Part shown: positions 14,119 to 27,420 of the stretch, in pieces
How the letters are laid out: each line of letters opens with the position of its first letter
Position numbering within the stretch: position 1 is the first letter of the stretch
Notes under the pieces: model-generated
The model's input: only the letters and a program-made list of their open reading frames with translations
Databases searched by the model: none
Told to the model about the DNA's origin: nothing
Made by a program: the position numbers and the translations under genes
Assembly: GCF_910589235.1 (NCBI RefSeq)
Contig: NC_060955.1
Coordinates: 23,992,172-24,056,171 of the forward strand
DNA length: 64,000 nt
Direction of reading: 5' to 3'
Source of the DNA: Vespa crabro
Lineage: Eukaryota > Arthropoda > Insecta > Hymenoptera > Vespidae

Positions 14119-16228
14119 TAGAACGATATCGCACGCGTTTTCCTCGTTTCCGTGAAAAGAGATTCGTGCGCGCGCTCGCGGCTTAACAAGGCAAAGTTTT
14201 CGTTTCCGAAATGACGCCTCTGCGAAAAATCTGAATTTTTTTTCACTTTTTACTTTCCTCCCCTCCAGTCGACTACTTTTTGTTCCCTTTTGCTTTTATC
14301 TATCCTTTTTTCTTTTTTTTCTTTTTTTTTTTCAAACGAAACCAAATTCGACGTCTAACGGCGTTGTTCGTAAGATAAAAGACAAATCGAAAGGAAAGAG
14401 GAGAATGAGAACAAAAAAAGGAAAAAAACAAAAAGAAAAAATATAGAATCGCGTAAAGAAGATCCAAATCTTGATCTAAGATGGTTCGAATCGAATTATC
14501 GTTTTTGTCTTTCTTATTTTTTCTTTCTTTCTTTCTTTTTTTTTTTTTTGTTTTTATTTATTCTCTCCATTTTCCTTCCATTTTTCTTTTTTGTATTCGT
14601 CGTTGAACAATGTTCACCAGGTGAAGCACAATTTTGACGAGAAAAAGAGAGGAAAAGAGAGAAAGGGACAATAGTCGAATAGAACGGCAAAAAAAAGTGT
14701 CATTCGCGATGAAAACCAGAGGATATTCCTGCTCTCTCTCTCTCTCTCTTTTTCTTTTTCACCACACTCGCACACAATCTCTCGAAACTATTCGCGAAGC
14801 ACTATCGGCCTCGTTTATGACGGAACTCGTCGTCAGCGGTGAGCTTACGCCCGAGCAAATTTTCCGAAATAAACCTCCCTTCGTTTCTCTCTCTCCCACT
14901 CACTCTCTCTTTTTCTCTTTCTCTTTATCTCTGTGACCAACGAAAAGTAACGTGAGAATATATCTTCGACAAATTGGCTCTTCCTTGGAAATATTTCTAT
15001 TTTCCCTTCGGTCTCTATGATCACGAGCGACGATAACTTTGTCGATAAAACGACGATGCGAGGTTCTTTCCTCTCGTTCCCTCTTCCTCTTTCTCTCTCT
15101 CGCTTTCACGCTATCTTACTTTTTCCAGGATGAGCCCTGGTGATCTATAGGGCTATACCTGTACGAAAAGAGAATCAAATATTTTCCAGGCTTGGACGTA
15201 CGAAAGCACTTACTACTCTTTACGGTATCACTGAAAGAAAGAGACGAGGGGAAAGAGAGAAAGAGAGAGAAAACATAGGAAGTATAGGAACTTGCAGCAT
15301 CCGTAACATGGTAGGAAGTAGCGAAAGGAGGCGGGAAAAGGAGGCGGGATGTGGTCGAGTTGGCGTCAGCACCAAAAGATAAAGAGAAAAAGAGAGAGAG
15401 AGAGAGAGAAAGAGAGCATCGGTAGTCACTCCCACGGATAGCTGCTGGCAGGAACGCGGCAACGGAGCTGCTGTTGGACAAGTTGTACCCTTCACAAGCG
15501 AATTAGAATGAATCGACCCTCGTCCTCTTCCTCCATCCGAGCACAGTCTACTGTCTCTTCTTTTTAGATTTCATTCTTTCTTTTTTTTCTTTTACCTTTT
15601 TTTTCCCACCAAATCTTCACCCTCTCGGTAGCGAAGAAGATTTGCTTCCCAGCTTCGCTTCTCTTCCCCCTTTATCTCTCTCTCTCTCTCTCTCTCTCTT
15701 AGCATCTTCACCGACGTCTCTCGAGTTATATAAAGTTTTTACGATTTTTCGAGCCCCAGTAAGGAGTGACAGCTATACCCGGTCCGCGAGAAGGAGAGAA
15801 AGAGAGAGAGAGAGAGAGGGAAACGTTGGCATTTCCCCTGCGACCCTGCAACGACGAGGACGTTCGACCTAGCCGAGGGATAATCCCGTGTATCTTTCGG
15901 ATAAGAGACCTATAAATTTGTTTGTCCTGTCACTGAGCTCGCTTTCCCTCCTACAACGGCACGAGCATTAAGGTGGCAAGCTCCAATCTGTTGTGGGTTT
16001 ACCGTGGCCGCCGATATGGCTCCCGCGACGGATTCAAAGCCGCTGCTGCCACCGCCACCTCCACCTTCACCTCCTTCCTCTCAGCTTCCTCCCACCCTTC
16101 TTTCCATCCTTTCTCAAAGAGGAAGCACCTCCTTCACTCGACGAAAAGAGAGGGTGAATCGTAGAACGCGACCCTCCACGACCATATTCCCCTGGCTTAC
16201 TCCGGATTCCGGGCAATTTCTCGATCCC

Positions 16229-16238
16229 CCGCCATCTT
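16229..16238 (+). promoter_or_regulatory. CCGCCATCTT (YY1/Pho-like site)
   Basis: Exact match to the CGCCATNTT core bound by YY1/Pleiohomeotic-family zinc fingers, followed by GG. The 10-mer has three copies in the window. Function not shown. Confidence 0.4.
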
Positions 16239-16328
16239 GGGCTTTGCAACGCTATATGCTACCTCGGGGGTCTTATCGAACTTGAAAATAACGCGACTAC
16301 GTCTTCCCAAGTTCTTCTTCCACCATTA

Positions 16329-16355
16329 CTGCTGCTGCTGCTGCTGCTGCTGCTG
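16329..16355. repeat. (CTG)9 microsatellite
   Basis: Uninterrupted CTG triplets in noncoding DNA, followed by a CG-alternating stretch. Confidence 0.95.
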
Positions 16356-16883
16356 ATAGTACTACTACGCGCGCGCGTTTACGTGTACGTCTACGTGTGC
16401 GTTTGTGTGTGCGGGCGCGTTAGACGTATCCTCGATCGACTCTAATTCTACTTTAGCACGCGATAAGAATATTTTTTTTTCTTTCTCGAAACGCCACCGA
16501 CCACAGTTACTATCCTTTTCTTTTCTTTTTTTTTTTGTTTCTATGTCTTCTTTTTATCCTTTCTCAAATTTAACAAACACATTAATACATTCGATCTCGA
16601 TTAACGAAACAATGATCTATTTGAGCATAATATCTAAGCTCGATATCTATTTTCGTAACGTTGTTTAACAATTAGATTAGTTGTAAAACGGCATAGCGTC
16701 GTTATTGTTACATGATATACATATGTATATGTATGTGTTTATCGCGTATCGTTTCGCGATCCGCACGGCCAACACTTTCTCGATGACAATACAAAGCGAT
16801 AACTTGGTGGAAATAACGGGCTCCGGGAAAGTTCCGAATGAAAACGGATATCGCAAAATGTAACTCGTTAAGTTAGTACTATG

Positions 16884-16914
<31 letters not shown>

Positions 16915-17637
16915 GTCTCCCCCCCCCTCTCTCGCTCTTTTACCGAAAATGTTATTATCGGCATGCGTTGCCGGCGGGCGGCCTTGTTATTACCGCTATC
17001 GTTCCAATTCGTTGATAATGCTCGATGGAATACGTTGCTCGATATAACGTTGCTCGATATTAATCGCTTTTCGCTTCTGTGGATATACGATATTCGACGC
17101 GTACAACGTACAATACGTTCTACTCGCTAGCTCGCTCGCCCACTCTATACGACCGCGACGCGTCCGCGTAAAATCGCGAACGAAAAGCGATTTCGCACGA
17201 TTCCATGCAACGTTTATCTCTCTGGTTCGACTCTTACGATTTCAAATGATCGATCCATTTTGTACAATATAGAAAATGATAATAATAGAGGTGCCTATTC
17301 CAAAAGCAAAGTTTAAATTCTCATTAAATAATCATTTAAGAAGGCAAAGAATTTCAAGAAGTAGGGAAAGAGGGAGAGAGAGAGAGAGGGAGAGAGAGAG
17401 AAAGAGAAAAAGAGACAAAAAAGTGTCTCGTGCCGCGTTTATTTGCTCCGAGCTTTCCGAGAGTGAGCTTTCGAGCCGATACTCGATGGCTAATTGCACG
17501 TGCAAACGTCGCGCCTTTAATGCACTCGCTTCGTTCCCCGCAACGATGTACTTTCATGGAACTGTTCAGCCAATTCGAAGCACGATTCATTAATACCTGT
17601 CCTCTCCGGGGACCTTCCTGCGTGCAGAAGGAGGAGG

Positions 17638-17707
17638 AGCAGCAGCAGCAGGAAGAGAAGGAGGAGAAGGAGGAGGAGGAGGAGGAGGAGGAGGAGGAGG
17701 AGGAGGT
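17638..17707. repeat. (AGC)n-(GGA)n compound triplet array
   Basis: Short AGC units followed by about 16 GGA units. The resulting Glu-rich frame is not supported as a gene. Confidence 0.9.
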
Positions 17708-18000
17708 TGCTGGTATAGTCGTGGTAGTGAAAACGAGCACTAAAACGACCTCGTTAGAGAGAAGGCAGCATACAGAATGCGTTCGTCGTCATTCTCGTTC
17801 TCTGATTTTTACCGTTGTATCGGCTTCTCTCGTTATCAGAATCTATATATCCCTGCTTTTTTTGTTTGTTTTCAATTTACCTACCCTCCTCCCTCTTTCT
17901 CCTTCCCTCCGCGTCTTTTTATATTATTCTCTTTTTATTCACTCGTTTGCCTTTGCATCCCATCCGAAACCCAATTTTCTTTCGTCAGACGTCGTATAAT

Positions 18001-19560
18001 CGTCGAAGTTGCACATTGTCTCGACGACTCCTATCTCTTCCATCTCGAACAAGTACGAAGAGAAATTCTTTCCTCTTCTTAAGAGAACAAAAAAAAAAAA
18101 AGAAAAAAGAAACGCGATGCTGTCAAAGTGAATGATCATTTGTTCGTTTGTATTACTGTCGTGAAATGATTCTCGGTGCAACGCGATTTCCCTCAAAACC
18201 AATTTTCGTATTAACGATCGAGTTGAAATAAAAGAGAAATAGAGATAAAGAGCGTAGTATAAGGAAACAATGAAATTTCAATGAGAGAAAGAATATCAGA
18301 GAAAAAGAGAGAAAGAGAGAAATTTCCGTTTAAATAGTACAACGAGCTTTTAATGAGAGTAAGTAGTTCAAACGTTACAGAGAGAAATTTGTAATTTTTT
18401 TCCAAGCGGCTTCGCGAAATGATAATTTGTTGAATTGATAACGATATTTCAATGAACATGTTCCTATCTTTTACATTCGCGTGATATTTTACTTTTATAT
18501 ATGTGTATATATATATACATATATATACATACATATATATATATATATATCCTAGAACGATCTGTTTTAATTTTTTTCAACAAATAACGAAATAATAAAA
18601 AGACAAATAGACGTTCTACGAGCGCGCGCATTCGTTGATATAAAATTAGAGACTCGCAACTTTTTGATTAATGATTTTGCGACATTCGGAAACAAATAAA
18701 AATAAAATTCAACACGATTGCGCCTAAATGTAGACTGCCGTGATACATGGATGCAAATATGGTACGAGTCATCTCACTGCTATCTGGCGACAGAAATATC
18801 GAATTGCGTTTACGTTTAAAGTCCGAAACGAAATAATATTATCATCTATCGATAAAGCTCTGCATATTGATAATTTTTTCCTTTGGAAAACTTTATAATA
18901 TCGATATTACGTTCTTGTCGTCGGATGGTAATATCACTTTCTATCTATCTATGATAAAACAGAATGCTGATTTATCTACTTCCATTATGATATGAATACT
19001 TTGTCGATAAAACTCCGCCGATAACATTATATCGACGAATTGCACAAAACTTGGCCAACTACTGCCACCTACATATTAAGAGAGATACACGAAGCAACCA
19101 ATGATAACACATGTTTATAGCTTATCAGCCATAGCTTGAAAGAAAAGTAAGAGAACTCTTATATCGTAAGTCGCTTGTAACGAGAACTTTTGTTTCACTT
19201 TAAACCGACTAGATTGCTAAAGTAGAATTGGGTATTGGAAATTTCTTTCATAAATTTATTATTAATTAACGAAAATTTCATCTTGATTATCGTATAAAAA
19301 ACTGACCTTGTTAAGATAAAAATAAACTAACGATTTTTATTTTTCGAAGGAGAAGACGTATAGACGAAGGAAAAAAGTAAAAGACGAAGAAAAATCAAAG
19401 TTTCGAGGAGAAGTCTCCTCGAAGGAAGTAACTATGACTCAAGTCATGCTCGATTGGAAGTACTTCGACTGCAAAACTGTCCGTACATAATTCCTCGGAT
19501 TAAAGGGACACGTCCCAGAGGATGGAAGGTAACGGAGTACCCTAGGAGGAAGAAATTCGA
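18001..19560. other. AT-rich, GA/CT-poor unique segment
   Basis: Contrasts with its surroundings: AT-rich, with only a (TA)n patch at about 18497-18551. It contains an octamer ATGCAAAT (18751-18758, POU-type site) and a CTGCCACCT (19062-19070) whose complement resembles a CTCF core. There is also an imperfect repeat of TCGATAAAnCTCnGC near 18849 and 19003. No coding evidence; an old degraded transposon or regulatory DNA are both possible. Confidence 0.4.
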
Positions 19561-21881
19561 GAGGCTTACGTACGCTCTTCGGTCTCGTTCATGGTAGATA
19601 TCCAGCCGGAAAGGGTTCTTCTCGGTGTAAAGCCGAGAATCCCCAATATAAATGTCAACTTCGCTCTGACATCTCCTTCCCTTTCTTTTACCGTTGCCTT
19701 CCTTCGTACTACCTCTCTCTCTCTCTCCCCCTTTCTACCCCTCTTTCCCTCTTTCTCGAGCATTCTGTCATCGAGGTAGGGACCGAGGACTACTTTCGTT
19801 TCCTTCGACACGACATTGTTACTCTTTCGGTATCGGTTTACCCTTCTTCACCCCTCTGACTCGTTTACTCGTTTTATTCGAAAATTTTCAGTCCTCTCCA
19901 TCTCTTTCAAGTGGCTACACCTATACAAGGGAGCTAGCTATGCGAAGGGGCCACTTCCCTATTGTGACATCCCCTTTTCGATCTTTTTCGTCTTTCTCTC
20001 TCCCCCCCCCCCTCTCTCTCTCTCTCTCTTTCAATTTATCTCCTTCTCTTTCATTCTCGGCTTTTCTCCTGAAACAACAAACAAAGTAGACGAAGGCGGA
20101 AACGCAAGTAGCACGCCGGCTGCGTAATCGCGGACGATCTTTGAGCAGGAAGTGAGAAGGCAATTTGGGCGAACCGCACACCACCGACCACCGGGGGTTG
20201 GGTCCAGTGGATAACGAACGACTCGCCGGGAGGTAATTAACGGTGTTTTCCATCCCCCGGAGTAATGCTCCTCGTTAGGAAGGTTCCCACTCGTAGACTA
20301 TCTCGCGAACGGGGGCTGCAAGAGACTCTTCCTAAACCGTAGGAAAACTTATATGCTTTCTCTGCGTATCTTGGACGAGTCCAAGAAGTAACTTTCCTAT
20401 CTTAAGCCTTCCTTCCAAGTATTTACTTTTTATGGACTTTTAGATATAGCTAAAACTAGCCAAAACGATTGACAACGACTTTCCATATTATCATCGATAT
20501 CTCGTTTTTCTTTTTAACTACGTCAACGCGATGAATTTTGAAAACTGGTTTTACCCTTAAAGATCCTACAACTCGAGTACGTTCTACTGAAACGGTAAAT
20601 GACCCATTCTATGGGGTAAGGCGAGAATCAAGGTCTTTGCGGTCAGCCCTGAGAAGGAAGATTTTTCACGAGTATCCCAGGTTCTACTACATGTAAACTC
20701 TAGACGATGAGCCAGTACCACGTGAGGTCGAAATCCTTAGGTAATTCAGACACACTGGTACGAATAAGCTTGTAAACGTCATCCGTGTGCGCGCATCTCT
20801 GTGCATGTACGAGTGAGCGCGCGCGCGTGCGTGTGTATGTATGTATGTATGAGTGTGTGTGTGTGTGTGTGTGTGTATTCATGCGGACACGCCTACCAAA
20901 CGCCACGACTGCGGCGGAACGCGGCCAGAGAGTTGCCTCGCTCCGGTAAATAATGCAAGCCGGGGTAATGGCGCTATCTCTGCGCATCTTTTATTAAACG
21001 TTCGCTTCACCGCCCCCAAGCAGCCTACCCCCGTCTCCTCCTACCATCACCCACCACCAGTCAGTCCACCCCCCCCCACCCCACCGACGTTTTCTCCTTG
21101 CCGCCTCATTCACCATCCTCGCCCCACCCTCGCAATATCTACCACCGAATCTACCACCCTACCTAACGCTATCGTGTTACCTGACTGCTCTCTTCGTAGA
21201 CTCGGAATCTTCCGGTGACCTGCCCCTCCCTCTTGTCGTTCATTCTTTTATCATAGCTGTCGGAATACATAGGATTTTTTATTTTTCAAGTTGCGTAATC
21301 TTCTAACACGGTATATATAAATACATATACCTCGTGTCACTTAAATTAAGATTTACTATGTTGATTTTCTTATCATGGAGAGAGAGAGAGAGAAAGAGAG
21401 AGGGAGAGCGAGAGAGTATAAAAAGACGTGGAAAGGGTGCGAACGTACGGACCCTTTCGATTTTCTCGCTGTGCTGATTTCAATTAGCATTATTATTAGA
21501 GTCGACGTCGAACCTGCCGATAAACGTCGTCGATTCTCTTCATCATAGACGTATACGTTCACGCACACGTATACTAAAGCACTCCTATATAAGGGTAAAG
21601 AGTGAGCGAACGAGCAAACGAGCGATAGAGAAACGACGACACACAACATGCATGCACGGGCACGATTAAACGCGCAGGTCTCACGCGCGCGCACACAGAC
21701 GAACGAGGAGAACACCCTCCCTCTCCTGTCCTCCCCTCCCCTCTCCCTAGGAGCTCGACTGACGCTTTGCTAGGGGGTGTTTGAAAGCGGTGAAATCAAT
21801 GCCTCTGTTTGCACTGTTGAGGTCGAACCGAATTCCGTTCCTGCCTGCTGCCACTGCCTACCGTCGTGCTACGTGCTGTCC

Positions 21882-21884
<3 letters not shown>

Positions 21885-21936
<52 letters not shown>

Positions 21937-21957
21937 TCTCTCTCTCTCTCTCTCTCT
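21885..21957. repeat. (CT)n microsatellite
   Basis: 73-nt CT tract with one TCC interruption near 21935. Confidence 0.97.
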
Positions 21958-23578
21958 TCGTTCAAATGTATGAGCTTGTGTAGTATGCGGTTGCAAGTGT
22001 TAGATCGTCTACTACACGCGGACGAAACACCGTAGTCATTCTGACTAGTTTCGACTAGCTAAGGTGAATACCGACGAAATGAAAGGACAACTACTTTATC
22101 GACATATACGTAAGATTTACGAGATAAGATCTGTTTTTTTACCTCGATCTTAAAAAGATTACTTCAAATCCGAGAAGATATATATATATATATATGTGTG
22201 TGTGTATTTATAAAGATGTATATTAAAAAAATTTAAATACGTACATTGCAGACATCTTCATTATCGATATCGTAATGAAAAAGGAAGAAAAAGAAAAAAG
22301 GAAAAACTACATGAGATATGACGAGTATCCTGGGAAGAAAAAAAAGAAAAAGAAGAAAATGAAGCTTCTCGAAAGAGTTAACGGATAAAGATACATGGAA
22401 CGACGAGGAAGAGAAGTAGAGAATGAGACGGAAGAATAGATATAGGAAGGTAGAAGAGAGAAAGAACGATAGTGGAAGAGAAAGAGAAAGACAGAAGAGG
22501 ATAGAGCGGCACGGACGCAAAAGATAACGGGCCGCGGTCGATCGATCGATTCGCGGAGGCTTTTGTTCGTCTCCGAAGCCCCGGGGTCTGCTGCTATCCG
22601 ATTTAACTACGAGACAGGAGCACTCGGTGCCGTCGTATCGAGGAGGTGGAGGCAATCGTCCCGGTAAGAAGCACGATGGCTTTATCTCGCGTCGGCTTAA
22701 GCCAAAGTGCATCGGATATATCCTATAGCGAGTGAGAACGAAGGGCTGTCTCCTTGGTATAGGGGTGCTTTCAAGGACGAAGTACGAAGGAGATCGAAAG
22801 GAGAGAATGAAGGAAGGAAGGAAGTTGGAGAGGGACGTCGAGCTTACGCGAGTACGCTTAATATACCTGGTACAACGATCGGTGAGCTTGGATGGGCGAA
22901 GGGTCAGAGGGCACGAACGCGACGGCTATTGAGCTATTACACGCTTAAACGGGCCGACCCGATTCCCTCGACGTGTACGTACCCTCGACCTCGAATCACC
23001 CGCGGCTAAAATACATGAGAAAGAGAGAGAGAGAAAACTGGAAAGCCTCAGGAGATCGGTGAACAGCCTGTTTGCGTGTTACTGAAGAAAAAGGTCAATG
23101 AACTTTGCCTTAGAGGTATACTTTTAATTGCTGAATTATGAGCGAGAAAGTTAATGTCGCTTTTTCTTTCTTTTCCTTTCTTTCTCCCTTTATTTTTCTT
23201 CAAGAGGACTATCTTATCTCTCTGGTAATTTTCTTCTCAAATGAGATGATTCCTTTGATAAGTTCGATGATTTAGTTTGATAAGGATTGGAGTTTACCCG
23301 TTGGATTAACGAACGTTCAAATGTGTTCGATGGACGGACGGATAAGTTAAATCCTCCTAATGAATTTGTTATGTAGCACTTTGTGGGAAAAGCGATGAAT
23401 AAAAAAAATTAATCGGTATGACTTTTCTTGACTAAAGCTACGCTAGATACTATACGCGATTAAAGTCATTAAATTTGTCAATATTCTCCCTATCGTTTTT
23501 GATAATAGTCAAAGATATGCTTTGTTAATTTAATAAAAAAAAAAAAAAAAGGAAAAAAAAAGGAAAAAGAAAAAAGAA

Positions 23579-23582
<4 letters not shown>

Positions 23583-23655
<73 letters not shown>
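23583..23655. repeat. (GA)36 microsatellite
   Basis: 73-nt uninterrupted GA tract, the longest perfect dinucleotide run in the window, preceded by an A-rich stretch. Confidence 0.97.
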
Positions 23656-23658
<3 letters not shown>

Positions 23659-25579
23659 AAAAGAGTACGGCTTTAATTGCACGAGCGTTAACGAGATCGC
23701 GATTATCTTTTCAAGCGTTTCTGATTTAATTGAAAATATCGGTAGGATCGAAATCTGGTGTTGCCTTTGCCGCCATTAATACGCGAAATGCAACGCAATT
23801 TTCTCCATTAATCGACGCGACGGTAAGTAATCGAGCGGGCTTTTAAACGGTCAACGTATTAATGGCAATTTGGGAAAATTGTTTGACTCGTGTAAGTATC
23901 TATCCTCGTGTTCTTTCTTTCTTTCATTCTTTTTTTGTTTTTTTTCTTCTTTTTATTTCCTTTTTTTCGTCCTTTACGTAATGTAAAAGTCGTTCCGACG
24001 TATTTCCAGGGTTACGTCTCAATGTCTCCTTGCTTCCATCCAAGCTATCTCGAATTATATCGAGAAGATAATGGAAGAAGAAGAAGCGGATCGTGGTTGG
24101 CAATCGCGAGCTTACGCCACTGTCAGAGCCTCGGAACGTAGGGAGTGCGAGTGTCGCGAGCGGGGCTTGGTTATTTCACGGTCCACTCGCTCCACTCGCA
24201 CCCCTTACGGACGGTGACGGGCCCCTTTCGAAATCCACCCCTAAGAATTAATTCGAGAGAATCGTCCGGCGAGCGACACCCACCTCCAATTTCTTCTTCT
24301 CCTCCGCCACACCACCGTCGCCTCCACCTCCATCATCTCCACCTCTACCTTCCCTTTTTCTCTTCTCCCACGGATCAGTCGGAGATTCGCCTCCCCCTTC
24401 AAATCTTCCATCGTTTCTTCTGCTTCTTTCACACCAACGCTTACGACTACCCCTCCTGTTTTCCGAGATAAAGAAAGAAAGAAAGAAAGAAAGAAGGAAA
24501 GAAAGAAAGAGATGAAAAAAGAAAGTAAGAAAGAAAGAAGCACCAGACTGATGCCCGTGTCTTATTGTCTGGGATAAAATTCTTAATATATACTTACCTA
24601 AGTGTATCTCCCCTGTTAACGTTAGTAAGACAAAGAAAACTTAGAAGAAGATTATAGAGAAGTGTTGCACGTGTTGAAAGTACGAAGAGGAGGAGGAGGA
24701 GGTGGAAGAAGAAGAAAAAGAAGAAGAAGAAGAAGTAGTAGAAGAAGAAAAAGAAAAGAAGGAGACACCTTCTAAATTTAGCATCAAAGAGGAGCACGAG
24801 CAATTTTCCGTCGATCGAACTTGGCCAGCTCGGAGAGAGTCGAACAAGCATGCCTTGTCCTCTTCGAGCCACGCGCGAGAACGCGTGTGCCGCTTCAAAG
24901 AGGAATCTTACGAGAAGTTCCTTCTTCTCCTTCGTCATCTTCTTCTTCTTCTTCTTTGTCTTCATCTTCCTCGTCATCCGACCGTCTAATGGCCGAGCAC
25001 GTTTAACGCAACTTTTTCTTCTTCCTGTCGTTCCTTGAAAGGGGGAGTGCCATCTCTATCTTTCTCTGTCTTTATCCTCTCTAAAGCTTAACTTTATCTA
25101 ATCAAAGGAAATAATACTGATATCCCTATGGGCAAAACTTTTTCAACTAATCGATCTAGATACAGAACAGTAGTAGAAACCATCGATCTTATCAATTAAT
25201 TCTCTAATACTCGAACTCGTATACTTACCTTAGAGAATAAATTGTAAAGGCCAAGTCTTCTTCGGTCATTTAAAAATCCAAAGGATCTTCGAGTTCGACC
25301 TTTTTTATCAATTACCTATATACCAACCAATTTGCATCGTCGGTGTTGCGAAAGCTCCAAAAGTTATCCGTTCGAGTTGGTAAATGGTCTCCGGGCAGAA
25401 ACGTAAGAGGATGATCTAAGAGGGTTTTATACGATTTTAGATCGATTTTCAGCGTTCGTCGACCGGCTCTCGGCTGATGCTTCGTCGTCACGGTGATTTA
25501 ACACGTAACGACACAAATTTACAAGGCGTTCCACTCCTATTTATTCATAGTCGGTCTAACATTCTCTATCTCTACCTCT

Positions 25580-25582
<3 letters not shown>

Positions 25583-25650
<68 letters not shown>
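25583..25650. repeat. (CT)34 microsatellite
   Basis: 68-nt uninterrupted CT tract about 700 bp beyond the slou stop codon, possibly within or near its 3' UTR. Confidence 0.97.
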
Positions 25651-25659
<9 letters not shown>

Positions 25660-25760
25660 ACTTTCGAGGCGGTCGAACGAAGCATCGAAATCGGTCTTCC
25701 TCGTGTCCACGTGCCATGGACTCGTTGGCAAAGGTTTACGAGCGTAACGTATGGTAGGCA

Positions 25761-25766
25761 TTTATT
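25761..25766 (-). terminator. slou: Candidate slou polyadenylation signal
   Basis: AATAAA on the minus strand (TTTATT on plus), about 590 bp beyond the slou stop codon. It is a hexamer match only, and others could be used further downstream. Confidence 0.25.
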
Positions 25767-26353
25767 TTACAGAGGAACGCTCGTTGCGCCTCACGCCGTT
25801 CGTTTTTGCACAATTTCAGCACAATAAATTTGTCTTGTATTCCGTGTGGTCGAGCAACTTTGTGTATGTATTTATGTACGTACGTGTATGTCTCTGTTTT
25901 CGTGTCTCTCTGCGTGTCCGTGTGTTTTTCGCTAAATTCATTTTGATTTCTCGCGTATTTGCACTTGCATACTCTCTCGCAATATAGTCTCTCTCTCTCT
26001 CTCTCTCTCCCCCTTTTTCACTTTCGTATATTCAAATGCACTCGTACGTCTATTCGCTCACACGCATACCTTAAAGCTACGAACTTTGGGATAGAATCTA
26101 CTTCCCTCCTTCGATGGTGAAAAGGAGAGAGAGAGAGAGAGAGGGGGGGGGAGGGGAGAGAGAAAAGAGACGAAAAAAAATCACGACATGTTTCGTCACG
26201 AAACTTTCACTTTCCAGTCCTCTCTCTCTCTCTCTCTCTCTCTCGCCTCCTTCTTTCAATGAAACAAATGGAATATATTACAAAGGTGAGAAAATTGGCT
26301 TCGCAGCGAGAAGAAGCCTAAGATTCGATCGAGGAACAGGATTTTCGAGTTCG

Positions 26354-27190
26354 CTACGCGTGCGGATGCGCATGGGGATGAGGATGCGCGTGTGTATGCG
26401 TGTGCGAGGATAGGGCAAGGACCGAGGTAGAGGAAGGAGTGGAAGTTGCCGCCGATGCCGAGGCAGAAGCCGTGGCAGTTGGCGTCGTAGGCAGGTGATG
26501 TCCGAAGAAGGTGGCTCCTGGAGGAGCATAGGCCGTTGGTGGTGCCGCTGGATGATGATAATAGCCAGGTGGTGGCGGTGCCACGGCCGACGGATGATGA
26601 ACGTGAGCGTGCGAGTGTGGGTGCGGATGAGCATGAGAGTGCGGTAAGGGATGTTGATGAGGATGAGCGGCAAATAAGAAGGCTGGTGCGTACGGTGACG
26701 GATGAGGAGGTGTCGTTGGTACCGTTGGACTATTCACGTCCAATCCAGGATTTTGTTTCTTCCATTTGGTCCGTCGATTTTGGAACCAAATCTTCACCTG
26801 AGTCTCGGTCAGGGATAAAGACAGAGCTAAATTGAGGCGTTCGCATACCGAGAGATATCTCGTAGTTTTGAATTTGTTCTCCAGAGCTACCAGTTGTTCG
26901 TACGTAAAGGCAGTCCTAGCTCTTCTTGGTTTGCCACCTGTACTACCACCACCACCACCACCACCACCACCACCACCACTACCACCACCACCACCGCCAC
27001 CACCACTACCACCCCCACTACCCCCACCATTACTCGAACCGTTTTGAGAGTTTTGTCCTTGACCGTTTTGACTCTGACAGTTCTGTACTTGGACGCTGCT
27101 GGACGATGAAGAGGACGAGGAAGAGGATTGTCTCTTTTTGCAACCGTTCGACGTACCGTTGTTATTGTTATTGTTGTTGTTATTGTTGTT

Positions 27191-27226
<36 letters not shown>

Positions 27227-27420
27227 AGGACCAATCGAGGTTTGATTCGTAACGTCACGAGTTACGTTAGAGGAATCACGATCGACCACTCTCATCTCGA
27301 TATCCTCCTCCTCGTCGTCCTCCTCCACGTCCTCTTCCGTTTCTTCCATCGCAGTTTCCACGGTACCCTCCTCATCCTCTTGACCGCTGCCACAGGCAAA
27401 CTCGCCTCGGGAGTCTCCGT
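26354..27420 (-). CDS. slou: slou coding exon 2 (homeobox exon)
   Basis: Encodes residues 344-698 and the stop codon TAG (26354-26356). It opens with an acidic stretch, then 23 consecutive Asn (27158-27226), mixed-codon poly-Ser, a long Gly-rich linker, and directly after it the homeodomain. The C-terminal part is rich in Pro, Ala and His, with HxH patterns near 26596-26669 and 26357-26404. The acceptor is CTTTCAG just above 27420. The alignment-critical homeodomain contains no indel or stop, so the gene appears intact. Confidence 0.93.

Larger units (their letters stand above)
1..18000. other. Gene-free, microsatellite-dense region downstream of slou (distal part)
   Basis: No exon chain, homology-recognisable protein or RNA gene could be supported here. 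The sequence alternates between unique, CpG-containing DNA and tracts of (CT)n, (GA)n, (TA)n, (GAAA)n, (TCTA)n (about 856-890) and triplets. Long open frames in it consist of Ser/Leu or Arg/Glu repeats and reflect absence of stop codons in polypyrimidine or polypurine DNA. GC-rich unique segments near 1740-1830, 7025-7120, 10380-10560 and 15940-16290 look non-random and could be conserved elements; this is unproven. Confidence 0.6.
19561..26353. other. Gene-free region between the AT-rich segment and slou (includes slou 3' UTR)
   Basis: Holds long CT (21885-21957, 25583-25650) and GA (23583-23655) tracts, (GT)n at about 20840-20878, and short TA/TG runs near 22179-22206. No supported gene. 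The part nearest 26353 must include the slou 3' UTR, whose end is not determined. Confidence 0.55.

Noticed and set aside
22707..23009. 100-codon non-repetitive plus-strand frame
   Set aside because: Composition is mixed, but no domain, no splice partners and overlapping open frames on the same strand; consistent with chance.
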